A stretch of 64,000 bases of DNA from Fundicoccus sp052116145 (GTDB lineage Bacteria > Bacillota > Bacilli > Lactobacillales > Aerococcaceae). Shown piece by piece: positions 60,701-64,000 of the stretch (its first letter is position 1; each line of letters begins with the position of its first letter). The position numbers were made by a program, and so were the translations under genes. A model generated the notes under the pieces. The model was not told the DNA's origin, did not search any database, and was given only the letters and a program-made list of their open reading frames with translations. Location: contig NZ_JBQKLQ010000001.1 in assembly GCF_052116145.1 (NCBI RefSeq), forward strand, positions 310,001 through 374,000, given 5' to 3'.

Positions 60701-61699
60701 TTGTCAAATGTAAATGAAAATATGAGGACTAGATCATCAAGAAATCGTCGACGTAAACCAAAACGAAGACACAAACGTCGTATTGGATGTTTTGGAGTCA
60801 TCGTTATAATTTTACTAATAGCCATTGCAGTTGCTGGTTTTTATGCGTTTAGTATTTACCGTAATGTAGAAGAAACAACGGAAGTCTTGTATACTGAACG
60901 ACCAGCTGAACAGGTGGCTGTTCGTGAGGAAGTGATTGACATAAAGAATGAAGCACAGCCTTTCTCTGTTCTTTTGTTAGGTATTGATACAGGAGATATG
61001 GGGCGCGTAGATGCAGGGCGTTCTGACGTTATGATGGTCGCAACGGTCAATCCAACTACTAATCGCACGACGATTACTAGTATTCCCCGTGATAGTCTAA
61101 CAAATATTGCTGGCTATGGAACTGAAGATAAAATTAACCATGCGTATGCTTTTGGTGGTGTAGCGATGTCAGTCAATACAGTCCAAGAGTTACTAGGGAT
61201 TCCTATTGATTTTACAGTATCGGTTAATATGCAAGGATTTGCGGATATTGTGGATTCAGTAGGAGGCATTACAATTGCTCCGACGGATACTTTTAGTCAA
61301 GATAGTTACCAGTTTTATGAAGGACAAGCAACCTATATGGATGGTAAAATGGCCTTAGCTTATTCAAGAAATCGCTACGATACAGGTGGAGACTACGGAA
61401 GGCAAGCTAGACAGCGGCAATTAATTGATGGTATCTTGCATGCGGCGTTAAATATATCAACATTATGGAATTACAATGATATATTAGCTTCTTTACAAGG
61501 TAATGTACAAACGGATGTAACTTTTGAAGATATGATCACTATTTTTAACGGGTATCGTGGCGCGATAAATACGATTGAAAACTTCCAATTAAGTGGAAGT
61601 GGCAGTATGATAAATGGAGTCTATTATGAAATCTTAGATCCATCATCTTTACAGAACATCAGTGCGCAATTAAAAAATGAATTAGAAATTAATCATTAG
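60701..61699 (+). CDS. LCP (LytR-CpsA-Psr) family glycopolymer transferase
   Basis: Attaches anionic glycopolymers (teichoic acid or capsule) to peptidoglycan. A very basic cytoplasmic tail (RSSRNRRRKPKRRHKRR), one membrane helix (about 31-51), then the LCP domain with DAGRSDVMMVA, the IPRDS arginine site and YSRNRYDTGGDYGRQARQRQ. The start is TTG 60701, 7 nt after GAGGAGG (60687-60693). No polymer genes are adjacent. Confidence 0.92.
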   Translation: MSNVNENMRTRSSRNRRRKPKRRHKRRIGCFGVIVIILLIAIAVAGFYAFSIYRNVEETTEVLYTERPAEQVAVREEVIDIKNEAQPFSVLLLGIDTGDMGRVDAGRSDVMMVATVNPTTNRTTITSIPRDSLTNIAGYGTEDKINHAYAFGGVAMSVNTVQELLGIPIDFTVSVNMQGFADIVDSVGGITIAPTDTFSQDSYQFYEGQATYMDGKMALAYSRNRYDTGGDYGRQARQRQLIDGILHAALNISTLWNYNDILASLQGNVQTDVTFEDMITIFNGYRGAINTIENFQLSGSGSMINGVYYEILDPSSLQNISAQLKNELEINH

Positions 61700-61817
61700 A
61701 ATCGAATGAATTTTCATGAATCTTCATTATTTTAGACACTCAGCTTTAAAGGTGACAGATTTTATGATAAGATAATCTTCATAACTAAATTAGCAGAAAA
61801 CATATTGGAGGGGTAGC

Positions 61818-62459
61818 ATGGCATCAACGAGAGGATTGTTAATTGTATTATCAGGTCCGTCCGGTGTAGGAAAAGGAACTGTTAGAGCAGCAATCTTTAA
61901 AAAGAATATATTCAATTATGTTTATTCTGTATCGGCAACGACTCGTGTTAAAAGACCAGGCGAACAAGATGGTGTTGATTACTATTTTGTTTCGAAGGAA
62001 GAATTCGAAAAATTAATTGAACAGGATGCTTTATTGGAACACGCTGAATACGTAGGGAATTATTATGGAACTCCTATTCAAAAGATAGAAGAGAACTTAG
62101 CCGCTGGTAATGATGTCTTTTTAGAAATCGAAGTACAGGGTGCTTTAAAAGTTCGTCAGAAAATGCCTGAAGGAATATTCATTTTCTTAGCTCCTCCTAA
62201 CTTACAAGAGCTTAAATCTCGTATAACAGGACGTGGAACGGATGGCGCAGCAATTATCTATGAACGAATGCAAAAAGCACGAGAAGAAATTGAACTGATG
62301 CAACATTATGACTACGTAGTGGTGAATGACGTAGTAGAAACAGCTGTTGAAAAAATCAACTCAATTATTCAAAGTGAGCATTTGAAAGTAGAACGCGTTG
62401 TCGACAAAATAAGAGCAGATATTCATAAATATTTTCAAAAAGGGGATGAATCATTATGA
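61818..62459 (+). CDS. gmk: guanylate kinase
   Basis: GMP to GDP kinase, 213 residues. P-loop GPSGVGKGT, GMP-binding TTRVKRPGEQDGVDYYF, and the EVQGALKVRQ lid region are present. GGAGGGG precedes the ATG. It overlaps rpoZ by 4 nt (ATGA). Confidence 0.97.
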   Translation: MASTRGLLIVLSGPSGVGKGTVRAAIFKKNIFNYVYSVSATTRVKRPGEQDGVDYYFVSKEEFEKLIEQDALLEHAEYVGNYYGTPIQKIEENLAAGNDVFLEIEVQGALKVRQKMPEGIFIFLAPPNLQELKSRITGRGTDGAAIIYERMQKAREEIELMQHYDYVVVNDVVETAVEKINSIIQSEHLKVERVVDKIRADIHKYFQKGDESL

Positions 62460-62650
62460 TGTTATATCCGTCAATTGATAGTTTGTTGGAAAAAGTTCCT
62501 TCAAAATATAGCTTAATCATCTTAGCAAGTAAAAGAGCGCATGAAATGCGCCTTTACGATAATATGCAATTGGATACATACCAATCAATTAAACCAGTTG
62601 GTAAAGCGCTAGAAGAAGTTGTAAATGGCGTTTTAGATATTCAACAATAA
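62456..62650 (+). CDS. rpoZ: RNA polymerase omega subunit
   Basis: A 64-residue RNA polymerase assembly subunit (YPSIDSLLEKVPSKYSLIILASKRAHEM), slightly short but typical. Translationally coupled to gmk; gmk-rpoZ-priA is a conserved order. Confidence 0.95.
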   Translation: MMLYPSIDSLLEKVPSKYSLIILASKRAHEMRLYDNMQLDTYQSIKPVGKALEEVVNGVLDIQQ

Positions 62651-62667
62651 TAAGTTGTCACATTAGA

Positions 62668-62717
62668 GACTGCTACGGAAAGTTATATATTAATAACTTT
62701 TCTAGTAGTCTTTTTTA
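62668..62717 (+). terminator. terminator between rpoZ and priA
   Basis: GACTGCTA (62668) pairs with TAGTAGTC (62703-62710), with an inner GAAAGTTAT/ATAACTTTTC stem, followed by T6. Confidence 0.85.
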
Positions 62718-62758
62718 GTGTAGGATAAAGGATGCAGAGTAAATGGAGGTGAGAGTTT

Positions 62759-64000
62759 GTGATTGTTCAAGTTATCGTGGATATACCTGCAGCACAAGTT
62801 AATCGAACATTTGATTATCATGTTCCAGAGCAATGGCATGCGATCATTCAATTAGGGATACGCGTTCAAGTTCCGTTCGGCAGACGACAATTATTAGGCT
62901 TCGTAGTTGGTATTAGTGAGGATACGGAGTTTAGTGGGAAATTAAAAGCAATTACTGGCGTATTTGATTATGTGTCATTTTTAAGTCCAGAGTTGCTTCA
63001 ATTGAGTGAACATCTCGCTCAGAATCTACATGCATTTCGCATTTCAATTTTGCAAGCTATGTTACCCAACATGTTAAAAGTCAAGTATGAAAATGTGTTT
63101 GTTATACATAATTTAGAAAAGTTTAGAAAGTTGAGTCAAACTTATACGGATGAGTTTTCTGCAAATGAACAAGAAGAATATGAAAAGCATATATTAGAAG
63201 AGAAATTACCGAGTCAGTTACTCAAAGAGCTTATTCAGACTCAAACAATTGAACTTGAGTATCGTGTGTTAAACCAAACGACTCAGAAAAAGATTGCTCA
63301 TGTTCGTCCATTAATTTCTCGTGAAGAGATGATCACTATTCGTGAAGGTTTGGATAAACGAAGCATTAAACAAGCTCAGTTATTAAGTTATTATATAGAA
63401 GAAAAGGATGTTAATCAGGATAGTATTCCTTTGAATGATGTGGCTCGCTTGGCTTCGGTTAGTACAGCCACAATTCGTACGATGATTGATAAAGGATGGT
63501 TTGAGCGGATTGATAAGAAGGTTTATCGCAATCCTTTAGAAAATAACCACGTAGTAGCAACGAATGCGCGTGAGTTATTACCAGAACAAGCCACAGCATT
63601 CAATGCAATTCAAACCGCAATTACGGAAGAAAAAAATCAGACGTTCTTACTCGAGGGAGTGACTGGTAGTGGGAAAACAGAAGTTTATTTACAACTGATG
63701 GCTCATGCCAGGGATAGGGGAGAGGCAGCTATTCTACTAGTGCCTGAAATTTCCTTAACGCCACAAATGGTTGCAAGAGTGACCGAACGGTTTTCATCAG
63801 GGGTAGCGGTATTACACTCCGGTCTATCAACGAGTGAGAAGTACGACGAATGGCGCCGCATAATTAAAGGTGAAGCGACCATTGTTGTAGGAGCTCGTTC
63901 TTCAATTTTTGCACCATTAAATAATCTTGGAATTATCATTATAGATGAGGAACACGAGACAACATACAAACAAGCCGATAATCCTCGTTACCATGCACGA
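62759..64000 (+). CDS. priA: primosomal protein PriA (3' end beyond the window)
   Basis: Replication-restart helicase. The 414 codons present run open to the window end. The N-terminal 3'BD domain (VDIPAAQVNRTFDYHVPE, VPFGRRQLLGFVVG), a winged-helix region, and helicase motifs I (LLEGVTGSGKTEVYLQ) and II (IIIIDEEHETTYKQ) are visible. The zinc-binding and C-terminal parts lie outside. The start is GTG 62759 with AATGGAGGTGA upstream. Confidence 0.95.
   Translation, partial: MIVQVIVDIPAAQVNRTFDYHVPEQWHAIIQLGIRVQVPFGRRQLLGFVVGISEDTEFSGKLKAITGVFDYVSFLSPELLQLSEHLAQNLHAFRISILQAMLPNMLKVKYENVFVIHNLEKFRKLSQTYTDEFSANEQEEYEKHILEEKLPSQLLKELIQTQTIELEYRVLNQTTQKKIAHVRPLISREEMITIREGLDKRSIKQAQLLSYYIEEKDVNQDSIPLNDVARLASVSTATIRTMIDKGWFERIDKKVYRNPLENNHVVATNARELLPEQATAFNAIQTAITEEKNQTFLLEGVTGSGKTEVYLQLMAHARDRGEAAILLVPEISLTPQMVARVTERFSSGVAVLHSGLSTSEKYDEWRRIIKGEATIVVGARSSIFAPLNNLGIIIIDEEHETTYKQADNPRYHAR

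Overview
The window is a low-GC Gram-positive chromosome segment. Gene order and family content (mltG-udk-greA, liaFSR, rpsO-pnp, gmk-rpoZ-priA, a nine-gene V-type ATPase operon in the Enterococcus hirae ntp order, and a tmRNA tag ending in ALAA) point to Lactobacillales, probably an Aerococcaceae/Carnobacteriaceae-type organism. The genus cannot be settled from sequence reading alone. About two thirds of the window is housekeeping DNA; 11.7-30 kb is accessory and visibly decaying.

Layout. 0-11 kb: cell-wall and stress genes (mltG, udk, greA, liaFSR), a HesB-like protein, an ECF S-component, then divergent asd and lysA-dapA-dapB behind a lysine riboswitch. With ddh (meso-DAP dehydrogenase, 39.9 kb) the window encodes every step from aspartyl phosphate to meso-DAP and lysine by the one-step dehydrogenase route; only aspartokinase is missing. 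11.36-14.18 kb: tmRNA whose 3' end is the attachment site of a 2.45-kb prophage or island remnant, with a frameshifted integrase, a NUDIX gene, a deletion scar, att cores and arm-type repeats. 14.2-18 kb: MerR regulator with a 19-bp-spacer promoter, a small membrane protein, a GNAT acetyltransferase, a DnaQ-like exonuclease and a lone HEPN-type (Rx4H) protein.

18-28 kb: an eroding carbohydrate region: aldo-keto reductase, ROK kinase, extracellular sugar-binding protein, a permease stump, a large secreted GH16 beta-glucanase, a truncated AraC regulator fused to a 386-bp duplicated segment, a kinase pseudogene, an SMP-30 lactonase, a GNAT pseudogene and a second exonuclease. The 386-bp repeat, GNAT and exonuclease each occur twice about 10-11 kb apart, in the same order, which suggests an old segmental duplication.

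28-51 kb: a 2-hydroxyacid dehydrogenase, an MBL hydrolase, a heterodimeric ABC multidrug exporter behind a short leader ORF and an intrinsic terminator (a likely ribosome-mediated attenuator), a phosphatase, YihY, RodA, a GcvH-like protein, holA, ddh, rpsT, uvrB, an OatA-type acyltransferase, rpsO, pnp, RNase J2 and a ThiT-like S-component. 51-64 kb: a small gene with a clear SOS promoter (YolD-like is my best guess), the ntpFIKECGABD operon whose c-subunit keeps the Na+-site residues, an LCP protein, gmk, rpoZ and a priA cut by the window edge.

The observations most worth following up are the ABC-transporter leader/attenuator (30.0-30.2 kb), the double LexA-box promoter (51.7 kb), the HEPN gene (17.0-17.8 kb), the tmRNA-integrated remnant with arm sites, and the 386-bp duplication. 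I saw no rRNA, tRNA or CRISPR array.
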